The notes under the pieces are model-generated. The model was not told the origin of the DNA. It saw only the letters and a program-made list of their open reading frames with translations, and did not search any database. A stretch of 64,000 nucleotides of DNA, from positions 55,694 to 119,693 of the forward strand of contig JAJYUL010000006.1 of the NCBI GenBank assembly GCA_021792555.1. Direction: 5' to 3'. The DNA is from Pseudomonadota bacterium (GTDB taxonomy: Bacteria > Pseudomonadota > Gammaproteobacteria > Steroidobacterales > Steroidobacteraceae). Shown here in pieces: positions 51,832 through 63,093 of the stretch. A program made the translations under genes and the position numbers. Each line of letters opens with the position of its first letter. Position 1 is the stretch's first letter.

Positions 51832-52728
51832 ATGCGTGCCTTTGCCTGGTTTGCGCTGCTGATCGCCTTCAGTCTGGCCTGCATGGCCGTGTTCACCTAT
51901 CCGGCGTGGCTGTTGCTGCATCCGCACTTCAGCTTTCCGTTTCACCGCATCGGCGAGCGGATCGGCATGCTCGGATTTCTCCTCGGCTTTCTGCTGCTCG
52001 CGCGCCGGCTGCGGCTCGCGGACCGCGCGAGCCTCGGCTTCGCTCTGCCGCGGCGCGCGTACCTGCGCGAACTCGCCCTCGCCCTCCTGATCGGCGCGCT
52101 CACCATGTGCGCAGTGGTCGGCAGCATGGCCGCGCTCGGACTGCTCGACTGGCAGCAGGCCTCGCGTTACGGCGCCGGCGCGCTGGCGGCATTGATCGGC
52201 AAGCGGCTGCTGAGCGGACTGGCGGTCGGGCTGATCGAGGAGACGGCGCTGCGCGGGGCGATGTTCACGGCCATCGAGCGCGAATCCGGCACCGTGCTCG
52301 CCATCGCGCTCACCTCGGTCGTCTTTGCGTTCACCCACTTCCTCGGCGTCTTTCACATTCCGCCCGCGGCCGTCAATCCGTGGAGCGGCGTGGCGCTGCT
52401 CGGCGGCACGCTGCGCGAGTTCGACCATCCGCTCGGCATCGCCGATGCCTTCCTCTGCCTGACCGCCGTGGGCGTCGTGCTGGCGATGGTCCGCTCGATC
52501 ACGGGCAACACCGCCGCCAGCATGGGTCTGCACGCCGGGTGGGTATGGGTGATGCTCGTGGTGCACGGCCTCTCGCAGCCGAACCGCGCCGCGCCGCTGC
52601 AGTTCCTGCTCAGCCGCCATGATGGATTCACCGGCTGGCTGGTGCTGCTGTGGACCGTGCCGCTCGGCTGGGGCTTGAGCCGCTATTACCGCGAGCGCAC
52701 GCGCCGGCAGCAGCGCGCCGTCGTCTAG
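51832..52728 (+). CDS. CPBP-family intramembrane glutamic protease
   Basis: Polytopic CAAX-protease/bacteriocin-processing (Abi) family member. The 298-aa protein has about seven or eight membrane segments and the family motifs EETALRG (residues about 138-144) and FAFTHFLG, plus a later His in SMGLHAGW. Roles in the family range from bacteriocin self-immunity to surface protein handling; none is indicated here. An alternative ATG lies 12 bases upstream. Its TAG overlaps the mpl TAG in a shared CTAG. Confidence 0.88.
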   Translation: MRAFAWFALLIAFSLACMAVFTYPAWLLLHPHFSFPFHRIGERIGMLGFLLGFLLLARRLRLADRASLGFALPRRAYLRELALALLIGALTMCAVVGSMAALGLLDWQQASRYGAGALAALIGKRLLSGLAVGLIEETALRGAMFTAIERESGTVLAIALTSVVFAFTHFLGVFHIPPAAVNPWSGVALLGGTLREFDHPLGIADAFLCLTAVGVVLAMVRSITGNTAASMGLHAGWVWVMLVVHGLSQPNRAAPLQFLLSRHDGFTGWLVLLWTVPLGWGLSRYYRERTRRQQRAVV

Positions 52729-54110
52729 GCGCGCCGCGCGGCCTGCGCGAGGGCCGCGAGCAGCTTCTCGTGCAGTCCGCCGAAACCGCCGTTGCTCATG
52801 ATGAGCACGTGATCGCCCGGATGGAGCGAGGCGGCCAGGTCCTTCGCCAGCAGGTTCACGTCGCCTCGCCCGTGCGCGCGGCAGCGCAGCGCGGCGAGCA
52901 CGGGTGTTGCGTCCCAGCCCAGATCGGCCGGGATGTACAGCCAGACCTCGTCGGCCGCGGCGAGCGAGCCGGCGAGCGCATCGCGATGCACGCCCATGCG
53001 CATGGTGTTCGAGCGCGGCTCGAGCACCGCGATGATCCGCCCGGAGCCGACCCGGCGGCGCAGGCCATCGAGCGTGGTAGCGATGGCAGTCGGGTGGTGC
53101 GCGAAATCGTCGTACACGCGTATGCCGCTGACTTCGCCGCGCAGCTGCATGCGCCGCGCAACGCCCTGGAATGAGCCGAGCGCCTCGAGCGACTCGCTGA
53201 CCGGCACGCCGGCGTGACGCGCCGCGGCGATGGCCGCGAGCGCATTCTCCATGTTGTGAACGCCCATCAGGTCCCAGTGGACCGTGCCGCACGGCTCGCC
53301 GCGCTCGAGCACCTCGAAGGCCGAGTAGTCCGCCGCCGCGCCGGCCGGACGGGCGCTCCAGTGTGCCTGCCGCGCCGGGTCGCGGGAGAAGCTCTCGAGC
53401 GGCGTCCAGCACCCCATGGCGAGAGTCTCCTGCAGGCGGGCGTCACCGGCGTTCCAGACGATCCGCCCGCTGCCCGGCACGGTGCGCACCAGATGATGGA
53501 ACTGACGCTCGATCGAGGCGACGTCGGGGTAGATGTCCGCGTGGTCGTACTCGAGGTTGTTCAGCACTGCCGTGCGCGGGCGGTAATGCACGAACTTGGC
53601 CCGCTTGTCGAAGAACGCGGTGTCGTACTCGTCCGCCTCGATCACGAAGAACGCGCCGCCGCCGAGCCGGGCGCTGAGCTCGAAATTCGCCGGCACGCCG
53701 CCGATCAGAAACCCCGGCGCGAGCCCGGCGTGCTCGAGGATCCACGCGAGCATCGAGCTGGTGGTGGTCTTGCCGTGCGTGCCGGCGACCGCGAGCACCC
53801 AGCGGTCCCGCAGCAGCTCGCGCGCGAGCCACTCGGGTCCGGAAGCATAGGGAATGCCGCGGTCGAGCAGCGACTCGACCACCGGCAGTCCGCGCCGCAT
53901 GACGTTGCCCACGATCACCACGTCGGGGCGCGGCTCGAGCTGACCGGGCGCATAACCCTCGATCAGCTCGATGCCGAGCGCGGCGAGCTGCGTGCTCATC
54001 GGCGGATAGACGTTCTGGTCCGAGCCGGTCACCCGATGCCCGGCGGCGCGGGCCAGCGCGGCGACCCCGCCCATGAACGTACCGCAAACCCCAAGAACGT
54101 GAACGTGCAT
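52725..54110 (-). CDS. mpl: UDP-MurNAc:L-Ala-gamma-D-Glu-meso-DAP ligase
   Basis: Recycling ligase that attaches the salvaged tripeptide to UDP-MurNAc. The 461-aa Mur-ligase-fold protein begins MHVHVLGVCGTFMGGVAALA (Mpl-type rather than MurC GIGG), has ATP loop [31 protein letters not shown] and VYDDFAHHPTAI. The FFDKRAKF stretch separates Mpl from MurC. Divergent from rnd across 32 bases. Confidence 0.95.
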   Translation of the reverse strand: MHVHVLGVCGTFMGGVAALARAAGHRVTGSDQNVYPPMSTQLAALGIELIEGYAPGQLEPRPDVVIVGNVMRRGLPVVESLLDRGIPYASGPEWLARELLRDRWVLAVAGTHGKTTTSSMLAWILEHAGLAPGFLIGGVPANFELSARLGGGAFFVIEADEYDTAFFDKRAKFVHYRPRTAVLNNLEYDHADIYPDVASIERQFHHLVRTVPGSGRIVWNAGDARLQETLAMGCWTPLESFSRDPARQAHWSARPAGAAADYSAFEVLERGEPCGTVHWDLMGVHNMENALAAIAAARHAGVPVSESLEALGSFQGVARRMQLRGEVSGIRVYDDFAHHPTAIATTLDGLRRRVGSGRIIAVLEPRSNTMRMGVHRDALAGSLAAADEVWLYIPADLGWDATPVLAALRCRAHGRGDVNLLAKDLAASLHPGDHVLIMSNGGFGGLHEKLLAALAQAARRA

Positions 54111-54142
54111 AATGGTCGCGGATTGTACCGGTCAGCACGCTC

Positions 54143-55219
54143 TTGCACCCAGCCACTACACCCGCCGCCGTCAACGACATCGCCGCGCGCCTCGCCGAGC
54201 AGCCGGCCATCGGACTCGACACCGAGTTTCTGCGCGAACGCACCTATCACGCGCAGCTGTGCCTGCTGCAGATCTCCTGGGCAGAGGGGACTGCGTGCGT
54301 CGATCCGCTGGCCGTGCCGGACCTGGCGGCGCTGCGCGGGGCATTGGCCGCGCCGCCGGCGGTCAAGGTGCTGCACGCCTCGCGGCAGGACCTGGAAGTG
54401 CTGCTGCCGGTCGTGGGGCCGGTGCGGCCGCTGTTCGACACGCAGATCGCCGCCGCGCTCGCCGGCGAGCCGGCGCAGGTCGGCTATGCGGAACTGGTGC
54501 GCCGGCTGCTGGGGCTCGATCTGGCTAAGGCGCACACGCGCACCGACTGGTCGCGCCGGCCGCTCTCACCGGAACAGATTCAGTACGCGCTCGATGACGT
54601 GCGGCACCTGCTGGCGCTGAAGACGGCGCTCGAGGAGCGTCTGGAGCGGCTCGGCCGCCTGGGCTGGCTCGCCGAGGAACTGGCCGCGCTCGAGGACCCC
54701 GCCGGCCTCAGCGTCGAGCCGCAGCAGGCCTGGCGGCGCCTGAAGGGGCTCGGCGGACTCGATCCGGGCCGCCAGCGCCTGCTCGAGGCGCTGGCGGCCT
54801 GGCGCGAGCGCCGGGCGCTCGAGCGCAACCGGCCGCGCGGCTGGATCCTCGAGGATGCGCTGCTGCGCGAGATCGTCCTGCGCGTGCCACGCACGCCGGC
54901 GGCGCTCGCGGCCATCGAGGGCATGCCGCCGGGGCTCGCCGAGCGCTGCGGCGAGCAGCTGCTCGAGTGCGTGCGCGCCGCGGACATTCCCGAGCCGCCC
55001 CCGCCGGTGAGCCGCCCGAAACCCGATGCGCAGAGGAATGCGCTGCTGAAGAAGCTCTCGGTCGTCCACCGGGCCGTGGCCGCCGAGCTCGCCGTGAGTC
55101 CGGAAGTGCTCGCCACCCGGCGCGATCTGGAGCAGCTCGCCGCCGGCGACCCGGATGCGCAGGTCCTCGGCGGGTGGCGCCGCGCGGTGCTCGGCGAGCG
55201 GCTGCTTGCCGCGCTGTGA
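54143..55219 (+). CDS. rnd: Ribonuclease D
   Basis: 3'-5' exoribonuclease of the DEDD family in tRNA 3' maturation. The 358-aa protein has GLDTEFLRERTY (Exo I Asp-Glu), HASRQDLEVL (Exo II), YALDDVRHLLAL (Exo III), and an HRDC domain (RQRLLEALAAWRERRALERN with PRGWILEDA). Start is TTG at 54143, no in-frame ATG or GTG nearby; the fit to the family N-terminus supports it but is not certain. Confidence 0.93.
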   Translation: MHPATTPAAVNDIAARLAEQPAIGLDTEFLRERTYHAQLCLLQISWAEGTACVDPLAVPDLAALRGALAAPPAVKVLHASRQDLEVLLPVVGPVRPLFDTQIAAALAGEPAQVGYAELVRRLLGLDLAKAHTRTDWSRRPLSPEQIQYALDDVRHLLALKTALEERLERLGRLGWLAEELAALEDPAGLSVEPQQAWRRLKGLGGLDPGRQRLLEALAAWRERRALERNRPRGWILEDALLREIVLRVPRTPAALAAIEGMPPGLAERCGEQLLECVRAADIPEPPPPVSRPKPDAQRNALLKKLSVVHRAVAAELAVSPEVLATRRDLEQLAAGDPDAQVLGGWRRAVLGERLLAAL

Positions 55220-55241
55220 GCGCGCGGGCGCGCCGGCGGGC

Positions 55242-55898
55242 TCAGCCCTTCAGCGCCTGCTCCAGGCGCACCGACACCTCGGTCACATCGCCTTCGGCAT
55301 CGATGCTGCGCAGCAGCCCCTGGCCGCGGTAGTAATCGACGAGTGGCCGGGTCTGCGCCTCGTAGACGCGCAGCCGTTCCGCCACGGTCGCCTCGTTGTC
55401 GTCCGGCCGCTGGAACAGCCGGTGCGGCTGGCCGGTCTTCGGGCAGAGCTCGCGCTCGAGCGCCTGCGGCGAGGAAGTGAGCAGATTGACCACCCGGCCG
55501 CAATCGCTGCAGGTCCGCCGTCCGGCGATGCGCCGCGACAGCTCCCCGTAGTCCACGTTCAGCTGCACGACCGCATCGAGCGGCTGGCCGATCTGCGCGA
55601 GCAGCTGATCGAGCGCACGGGCCTGGGCGAGATTGCGCGGGAAGCCATCGAGAATGAAGCCCCCGCGGATGTCCGGCTCGCCGAGACGCTCGCGGATCAT
55701 CCCGAGGACGATCTGATCGGCCACCAGCCGCCCTGCATCCATCGCCTCCCTGGCCTGCACGCCGAGGGCGGTGCCCTTGGCGACGGCGGCGCGCAGCAGA
55801 TCACCGGTCGAGACCTGCGGAATGTGAAACCGCCCGACCAGCCACTGTGATTGCGTGCCCTTCCCCGAACCTGGGGCTCCCAACAGGACGATGCGCAT
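55242..55898 (-). CDS. adk: Adenylate kinase with three-cysteine lid
   Basis: Balances AMP, ADP and ATP. The 218-aa protein has P-loop GAPGSGKGTQ, STGDLLRAAV, GFILDGFPRNLAQA and a long-form LID domain. The four LID positions that are Cys in zinc-type enzymes and His-Ser-Asp-Thr in E. coli read C130, C133, C152 and Thr155 here, a mixed set. Convergent with rnd, divergent from the phosphofructokinase gene. Confidence 0.96.
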   Translation of the reverse strand: MRIVLLGAPGSGKGTQSQWLVGRFHIPQVSTGDLLRAAVAKGTALGVQAREAMDAGRLVADQIVLGMIRERLGEPDIRGGFILDGFPRNLAQARALDQLLAQIGQPLDAVVQLNVDYGELSRRIAGRRTCSDCGRVVNLLTSSPQALERELCPKTGQPHRLFQRPDDNEATVAERLRVYEAQTRPLVDYYRGQGLLRSIDAEGDVTEVSVRLEQALKG

Positions 55899-56057
55899 GG
55901 GTATGACAATTTTAGTGCGAAAGGTCTTGCACCATACCGGGGCACGCCGGATGGGTCAAACGGCGGCGCCCCCGGCACGCCTCCCCCGGGCGAGGCGCGC
56001 GGCGCTGCGCTATCCTTGCCACCGACGCGACAACATGCGCTCCAAGCGCTCCAGGCC

Positions 56058-57329
56058 ATGAAGCATACCGGCAAGAAAAATGCGTTCTATGCCCAGTCGG
56101 GCGGTGTCTCGGCCGTCATCAATGCCTCGGCCTGCGGGGTCATCGAGACGGCGCTGCGCCACGGCAGGCAGATCGGCAAGATCTACGTGGGCCGCGACGG
56201 CATCATCGGCGCGCTCACCGAGGATCTGATCGATGTGGGGCGCGAGAGCGCCGCGACGATCCGCGCGCTGAAGCACACCCCGGGCGGGGCATTCGGCTCG
56301 GCGCGCTTCAAGCTCAAGAGCATCGAACACAACCGCGCCGAATACGAGCGGCTGATCGAGGTGTTCCGCGCGCACGACATCGGCTACTTCTTCTACAACG
56401 GCGGCAACGACTCGATGGATACGGCGCTGAAGGTCTCGCAGATCGGCGAGTCGCTCGGCTATCCGGTCATCTGCGTCGGCGTGCCGAAGACCGTCGACAA
56501 TGACCTGCCGCATACCGACTGCTGTCCGGGCTTCGGCTCGGTGGCGAAGTACATCGCCGTCTCGACGCGCGAGGCGGCGCTCGACGTGGCCTCGATGGCG
56601 CGCACCTCGACCAAGGTGTTCGTGTTCGAGGTCATGGGACGGCACGCCGGCTGGATCGCCGCTGCCGCCGGGCTCGCCGGGCGCAGGAGCGGCGAGCCGC
56701 CGCACATCATCCTCTTTCCGGAAATCCCCTTCGACGCCGAGCGCTTCCTCGAGCGGGTCAAGCAGTGCATCACCGACTACGGCTACTGCGTGGTGGTCGT
56801 GTCCGAGGGCACCGCCTATGGCGACGGCCGCTTCCTCGCCGAGGCGGGCACCCGGGACGCCTTCGGCCACGCCCAGCTCGGTGGAGTCGCACCGGTGGTC
56901 GCCGACATGATTCGCCAGCGGCACGGCTACAAGTATCACTGGGCGGTGGCCGACTACCTGCAGCGCGCTGCGCGCCACATCGCCTCGAAAGTCGACGTCG
57001 AGCAGGCTTACGCGGTCGGCAAGGCGGCCGTGGAGCTCGGGATCAAGGGCGTCAACGCGGTGATGCCGACCATCGTGCGCAAGCGCTCCAAGCCCTACCA
57101 GTGGACCATCGGGCACGTCCCACTGAGCGAGGTCGCCAATCGCGAGAAGAAGGTCCCGCGCGAATTCATCACGCCCGAGGGGTTCGGCATCACCGCCGCC
57201 TGCCGGCGCTATCTCGAGCCGCTCATTGCCGGGGAGGCCTATCCGGCCTACCGTGACGGACTGCCCGATTACGTGCGCATCAAGGGCGCGCCGGTGCGAC
57301 GCAAGCTGAAGAAGACTTTCCAGATCTGA
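56058..57329 (+). CDS. pfp: PPi-dependent 6-phosphofructokinase
   Basis: Reversible phosphorylation of fructose-6-phosphate using pyrophosphate. The 423-aa protein has SGGVSAVINASA, GGNDSMDT (D118 where ATP-PFKs have Gly), GVPKTVDND (K144 in place of Gly), the catalytic Asp147, EVMGRHAGW and VSEGTAY. The Asp and Lys pair is the established PPi signature. Closely resembles the Xanthomonas-type enzyme by motif. It precedes hppA by 101 bases. Confidence 0.93.
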   Translation: MKHTGKKNAFYAQSGGVSAVINASACGVIETALRHGRQIGKIYVGRDGIIGALTEDLIDVGRESAATIRALKHTPGGAFGSARFKLKSIEHNRAEYERLIEVFRAHDIGYFFYNGGNDSMDTALKVSQIGESLGYPVICVGVPKTVDNDLPHTDCCPGFGSVAKYIAVSTREAALDVASMARTSTKVFVFEVMGRHAGWIAAAAGLAGRRSGEPPHIILFPEIPFDAERFLERVKQCITDYGYCVVVVSEGTAYGDGRFLAEAGTRDAFGHAQLGGVAPVVADMIRQRHGYKYHWAVADYLQRAARHIASKVDVEQAYAVGKAAVELGIKGVNAVMPTIVRKRSKPYQWTIGHVPLSEVANREKKVPREFITPEGFGITAACRRYLEPLIAGEAYPAYRDGLPDYVRIKGAPVRRKLKKTFQI

Positions 57330-57346
57330 CGGGGCGCCCGTAGAGC

Positions 57347-57376
57347 GACTGCGCGGCTGCCGCGAGCCGCGCAGTC
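57347..57376 (+). other. stable hairpin between pfp and hppA
   Basis: Perfect 12-base arms (GACTGCGCGGCT and complement) around a GCCGCG loop, 17 bases after the pfp stop and 54 before the hppA ATG. No U-tract follows, so it may stabilise or separate the two messages rather than end transcription. Confidence 0.6.
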
Positions 57377-57430
57377 GATGACACATGGTTCGCGGTCACA
57401 GCGGAGTTTCATCCAGGGGGAGACAGACTG

Positions 57431-59491
<2,061 letters not shown>

Positions 59492-59506
59492 GGAGAGAGG
59501 CACGCT

Positions 59507-59535
59507 GCCTGCGGCCGCGCCACGCGGCCGCAGGC
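59507..59535. terminator. hairpin between convergent hppA and small gene
   Basis: Perfect 13-base arms (GCCTGCGGCCGCG and complement) with a CCA loop, 15 bases after the hppA stop and 10 before the end of the opposite gene. No U-tract; bidirectional termination is inferred from position and stability. Confidence 0.6.
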
Positions 59536-59545
59536 GCGGCGCGCG

Positions 59546-59845
59546 TCAGGCCCGACCGGCGCGCGACTGCGTCAGCACCGCGCTCACCAGGCGGTTGAGC
59601 CGCTCACAGTAGGCCGCGACCGGCGCGTCGGCTTCGGCCTGCTTGCCGATCAGCGCGAGGCGGATATCAGACAGCCGCCGCTCGATGCGCTCATCGACCG
59701 TCATCGAGCGGCAGATGAGCGCGCTGACACAGGCCGAGATCTCGGCATCCAGGGCACGCGCGTCGCTGCCCGCGATCTCGACTCCCGCGAGTTCTCTCGG
59801 ACAGCCTGCGGCCAGATGTTCACACCATAGACGGGCAAGCTGCAT
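59546..59845 (-). CDS. uncharacterised 99-aa protein
   Basis: I do not recognise it. The product is soluble, mainly helical, with three cysteines in the first half (residues 8, 15 and 39) plus two later ones, and alternating hydrophobic and charged residues (TVDERIERRLSDIRLALIGK, VAAYCERLNRLVSAVLTQSR). Codon usage is ordinary for the region but there is no clear ribosome site, so it remains provisional. Confidence 0.5.
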   Translation of the reverse strand: MQLARLWCEHLAAGCPRELAGVEIAGSDARALDAEISACVSALICRSMTVDERIERRLSDIRLALIGKQAEADAPVAAYCERLNRLVSAVLTQSRAGRA

Positions 59846-60150
59846 AGGCTTCTGGCGTCCCTGCCGCTCGTGTTCGTCTGGAATGGGCGCCCTTCATACC
59901 ATGGCCGCGGCCAACTTGCACCGGGCAAATCGGGATTGTGCGCCGAGCCGGATGTTGGCGTTCGCCAACAGAGTCCGTGATGAGACTTTGTCTAGCGTCA
60001 TAACCGATTGATGCGCAAGCCACAATTTCGGCGCGGCGGAGCGTTGCATTTCCGTCAGTGCGGCGCGGCGGCGCGCGGACGTCTCGACGAACCGGTAACA
60101 GACTGTTACTGTTGAGCGACAGCGGCTTCGACAATGCCGGGGGCCAGTCG
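59846..60150. promoter_or_regulatory. msrB upstream region with two operator-like palindromes
   Basis: About 305 bases without a gene and richer in A/T than the neighbours. It holds GTTGGCG-TT-CGCCAAC (59954-59969, 7-base arms) and GTAACAG-A-CTGTTAC (60095-60109, perfect 15-base palindrome). The second lies 42 bases before the chosen msrB start, next to a GACAAT (60130-60135) possible -10. No confident -35. The palindromes look like repressor or activator sites; the protein is unknown. Confidence 0.5.
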
Positions 60151-60555
60151 GTGCGATCAGCAGAACAGTTTCCAGTGACCAAGAGCGAAGAGGAGTGGCG
60201 GCGCACGCTGACGCCGCAGCAGTATCGCGTATTGCGCAAGCACGGCACCGAGCGCGCCGGCGCGAGCGAGTTGAATTCCGAGCATCGCAGCGGCGTGTTC
60301 GTCTGCGCCGGCTGCGGCCAGGAGTTGTTTTCGTCCGCGGACAAGTTCGAAAGCGGCACCGGCTGGCCGAGCTTCTTCGCGCCGCTGCCCGCGGCGCTCG
60401 GCACGCGCGAGGACCGGGGCTTGCTGATGCGGCGCACCGAAGTGCATTGCGCGCGCTGCGGCGGACACCTGGGCCATGTGTTTCCGGACGGGCCGCCCCC
60501 GACCGGCCAGCGCTACTGCATCAACGGCGCAGCGCTGCGCTTCGAACCGCGTTAG
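60151..60555 (+). CDS. msrB: Peptide-methionine (R)-S-oxide reductase
   Basis: Reduces methionine-R-sulfoxide in oxidised proteins. The 134-aa protein (GTG start at 60151) has zinc CxxC pairs C52/C55 (FVCAGC) and C100/C103 (HCARC), SGTGWPSF, HLGHVFPDGPPPTGQRYCIN with catalytic Cys123. An alternative GTG at 60175 gives a start closer to E. coli MsrB; the earlier one has a G-rich ribosome site. Cytoplasmic (no signal). Confidence 0.93.
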   Translation: MRSAEQFPVTKSEEEWRRTLTPQQYRVLRKHGTERAGASELNSEHRSGVFVCAGCGQELFSSADKFESGTGWPSFFAPLPAALGTREDRGLLMRRTEVHCARCGGHLGHVFPDGPPPTGQRYCINGAALRFEPR

Positions 60556-60567
60556 ATCGACGAACGG

Positions 60568-62865
60568 TCAGGCCGCGAGCGGCAGCGGCTTCGGCCGCGC
60601 GATGGCGTAGCCCTGCATGTAGTCGATGCCCATGCGGCGCGCCATCTCGAGCGCCGCGCTGTCCTCGACCTGCTCGGCGATGACCTTGAAGTTGAGCTTG
60701 CGCGCCAGCTCGATCATCGCCGTCACCATCGCCTGATTGACCGAGTCGCGCGCCAGATTGCGCATGAACGAACCGTCGATCTTCAGGTAGTCCATCGGCA
60801 GGCTGCGCAGGTTCGAGAACGAGCCGACGCCCGAGCCGAAGTCATCCAGCGCGAAGCGGCAGCCCATGCCGTGCAGCACGCCGACGAAGCGCCGCGCATG
60901 CTCGATGTTGGCGACTACCGCCGATTCGCTGAGCTCGAAGCACACCTGCGCGGGCGACACGCCGGTGCTGTCGAGGCACTCCACGACGAACTCGAGGAAG
61001 TCCGGATCCCCGAGGGTCTGGCCCGAGACATTGATGGCCACGCAGCGGCGCGGCGGCACCTGCAGCGCGCCGCGACCGAGCGCCGCGAGCGTCGTCTGCA
61101 CCACCCAGCGGTCGACCATGCCCATCAGCCGGTAGCGCTCGGCGGCGCGCACGAACTCGGCAGGCGAGATGCTCTCGCCGTCCTCATCGCCGAGCCGCAC
61201 GAACACCTCCATCGCCGGTCCGCCGTTATCATCGCCGTACGCCGGAACGATCGGCTGCTGGTAGAGCTGGAAGCGGTTCTCGCGCAGCGATACCTGCAGT
61301 TTCTGCAGCCACTGGATCTCGCCGCTGTGGCGGGCGAGCGCCTCGTCGTGCGCCGAATACACCGCCACTCTGCCCGAGCCGCGCTTCTTCGCGACGTAAC
61401 AGGCCGAGTCGGCCGCGACCAACAACTCCTCCGGCGCGCCGCTCTCGCGCGAGATCTCCACCAGCCCCACCGAGACGCCGAGATTGAAGATCTTGTCGCG
61501 CCACACGAAGCGGTGATCGGCGACCGCGCGGCACACGTCGTCGGCGATCTGACGGGCCTTCTCCAGCGGGCAGCCGATCAGCAGCATGCCGAACTCGTCG
61601 CCGCCGAGCCGCGCGACCGTGTCGCTGTCGCGCACCGCATCGCGCAGCACCTTCGCCACCTCGCGCAACACGCTGTCGCCGGCGACGTGGCCGCTGGTGT
61701 CGTTGACCACCTTGAAGCGATCCAGATCGAGACAGCACAGCACGTGCTGGCCGTCGCCGCGATGCCCGCTCTCGGTGGCCTCCTGCAGGCGCCGCTCGAA
61801 CTCATGGCGGTTGACCAGCCCCGTCAGCGCGTCGTGGGTGGCCTGGTAGGACATCTGCCGGGCGATGCCGCGCAGCTCCGACACGTCGTGCAGCAGCACG
61901 AGCGCCCCGCTGAGTCGCCCCCCGGCGGCGCGGATCGGCGAGGCGGACAGCTCGATGGATCGCTCACTGCCGTCGTTGCGGACCACGAGCAGCGCGCGGC
62001 GGCCGAGGTTGACCGCGATGCCGCTGCCGAGGGCCTGGCGCACCGGCTCGGCGAGCAGCCGCCGGTCGCCCTCCTCGACCAGATTCACCACGTCCTCGAG
62101 GCTCCGGCCGAGCGCCTGGGCCGGGGGCACGGCGGTGAGCCGCGCCGCGGCGGCGTTCAGATAGGTGATGCTGCCGGTGCTGTCGGTCGCCACCACCGCC
62201 TCGGAGAGCAGATCGAGCGCGGCGAGCTGCGCGGCGGCGCCTTCGCCGGCGGCGCGCGGCGCGCCGGAGAGCTGCTCGGGGAGCACTTCAGTGGCCGTCA
62301 CGAGCAGCGCCGGTCCCTCGTAGTCGATCGGCGCCACCGACAGCTCCAGCCGCATCGGGCCGTCGGCCCCGGGCAGATCGACTTCATAGCGTTCCGCGGC
62401 CGCCTCGCCCGAGAGGTGACGGCGGATGTTCTCGGCGACCAGATCGGCGTAATCCGCAGCCACGAGCTCGGCGAGCGGCCGGCCGAGCAGCACCTGCGGC
62501 TCGGTGCCAAGAAGCCGGGCGAGCCGTGCATTGGCATACACGATGACGTTGCGGTGCACCAGCACCGCCTGCTGAACCCGCGCGCCCAAGGCGTCGAACT
62601 CGCGGTGCGCGGCGAGCGCATCGCGCCGCTGCGGTGCGGCGGCGCTGCCGAGCAGGTGATTGACGGCCGTGACCAGCTGGCCCACTGCCCCGTCGGGCCC
62701 ATTCACAGGGGCAAGCGCCGGGCGCTCGGGGGGAAGATGCTCGATCTGCTGCGCAAGCGACTCGAGCGCGCGGCGCTCACGGCGCCGCAGGCGTTCGGTG
62801 CGCAGCAACATGAAGACGGCCGCGAACAGCGCCAGCAGAAGGCAGAGGGCCCAGACGATCGACAT
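60568..62865 (-). CDS. PAS-PAS-GGDEF-EAL membrane c-di-GMP protein
   Basis: Likely makes and/or degrades cyclic di-GMP. The 765-aa protein has one N-terminal membrane helix (about 3-21) and two PAS-like domains (about 95-195 and 210-330). The GGDEF domain (340-505) has GGDEF at 421-425 and an RxxD inhibitory site at 412-415. In the EAL domain (525-762) the signature reads EVF (553-555). Other EAL catalytic residues appear kept: N612, E644, D674-D675, K695 and E731. Both activities are therefore plausible. Divergent from pcm. Confidence 0.92.
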   Translation of the reverse strand: MSIVWALCLLLALFAAVFMLLRTERLRRRERRALESLAQQIEHLPPERPALAPVNGPDGAVGQLVTAVNHLLGSAAAPQRRDALAAHREFDALGARVQQAVLVHRNVIVYANARLARLLGTEPQVLLGRPLAELVAADYADLVAENIRRHLSGEAAAERYEVDLPGADGPMRLELSVAPIDYEGPALLVTATEVLPEQLSGAPRAAGEGAAAQLAALDLLSEAVVATDSTGSITYLNAAAARLTAVPPAQALGRSLEDVVNLVEEGDRRLLAEPVRQALGSGIAVNLGRRALLVVRNDGSERSIELSASPIRAAGGRLSGALVLLHDVSELRGIARQMSYQATHDALTGLVNRHEFERRLQEATESGHRGDGQHVLCCLDLDRFKVVNDTSGHVAGDSVLREVAKVLRDAVRDSDTVARLGGDEFGMLLIGCPLEKARQIADDVCRAVADHRFVWRDKIFNLGVSVGLVEISRESGAPEELLVAADSACYVAKKRGSGRVAVYSAHDEALARHSGEIQWLQKLQVSLRENRFQLYQQPIVPAYGDDNGGPAMEVFVRLGDEDGESISPAEFVRAAERYRLMGMVDRWVVQTTLAALGRGALQVPPRRCVAINVSGQTLGDPDFLEFVVECLDSTGVSPAQVCFELSESAVVANIEHARRFVGVLHGMGCRFALDDFGSGVGSFSNLRSLPMDYLKIDGSFMRNLARDSVNQAMVTAMIELARKLNFKVIAEQVEDSAALEMARRMGIDYMQGYAIARPKPLPLAA

Positions 62866-63093
62866 TCAGCTCAGCTTCCCTTGGGCGGCTGCGTCCAGGC
62901 TGCTCCGCGACTTATTGATTATATCCATAGCTGGGGACGCGAACGGCCGGAGCATAACGCACGGACAGGGGCGTTCCAGCGCTATTTCACCATATCTCGT
63001 CGCAAATCGGCTTGGCAGGAGCGCCGAAAACCCGTAATTTTCCCCTGCCCCGGGTTGCGGGGAAGCCATTGATGCGACTGGAGTCCCGTCACG

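Noticed and set aside
51820..51832. Upstream ATG for the CPBP gene
   Set aside because: The GAGG is only one base from it; the second ATG has a more usable spacing, though both remain possible.
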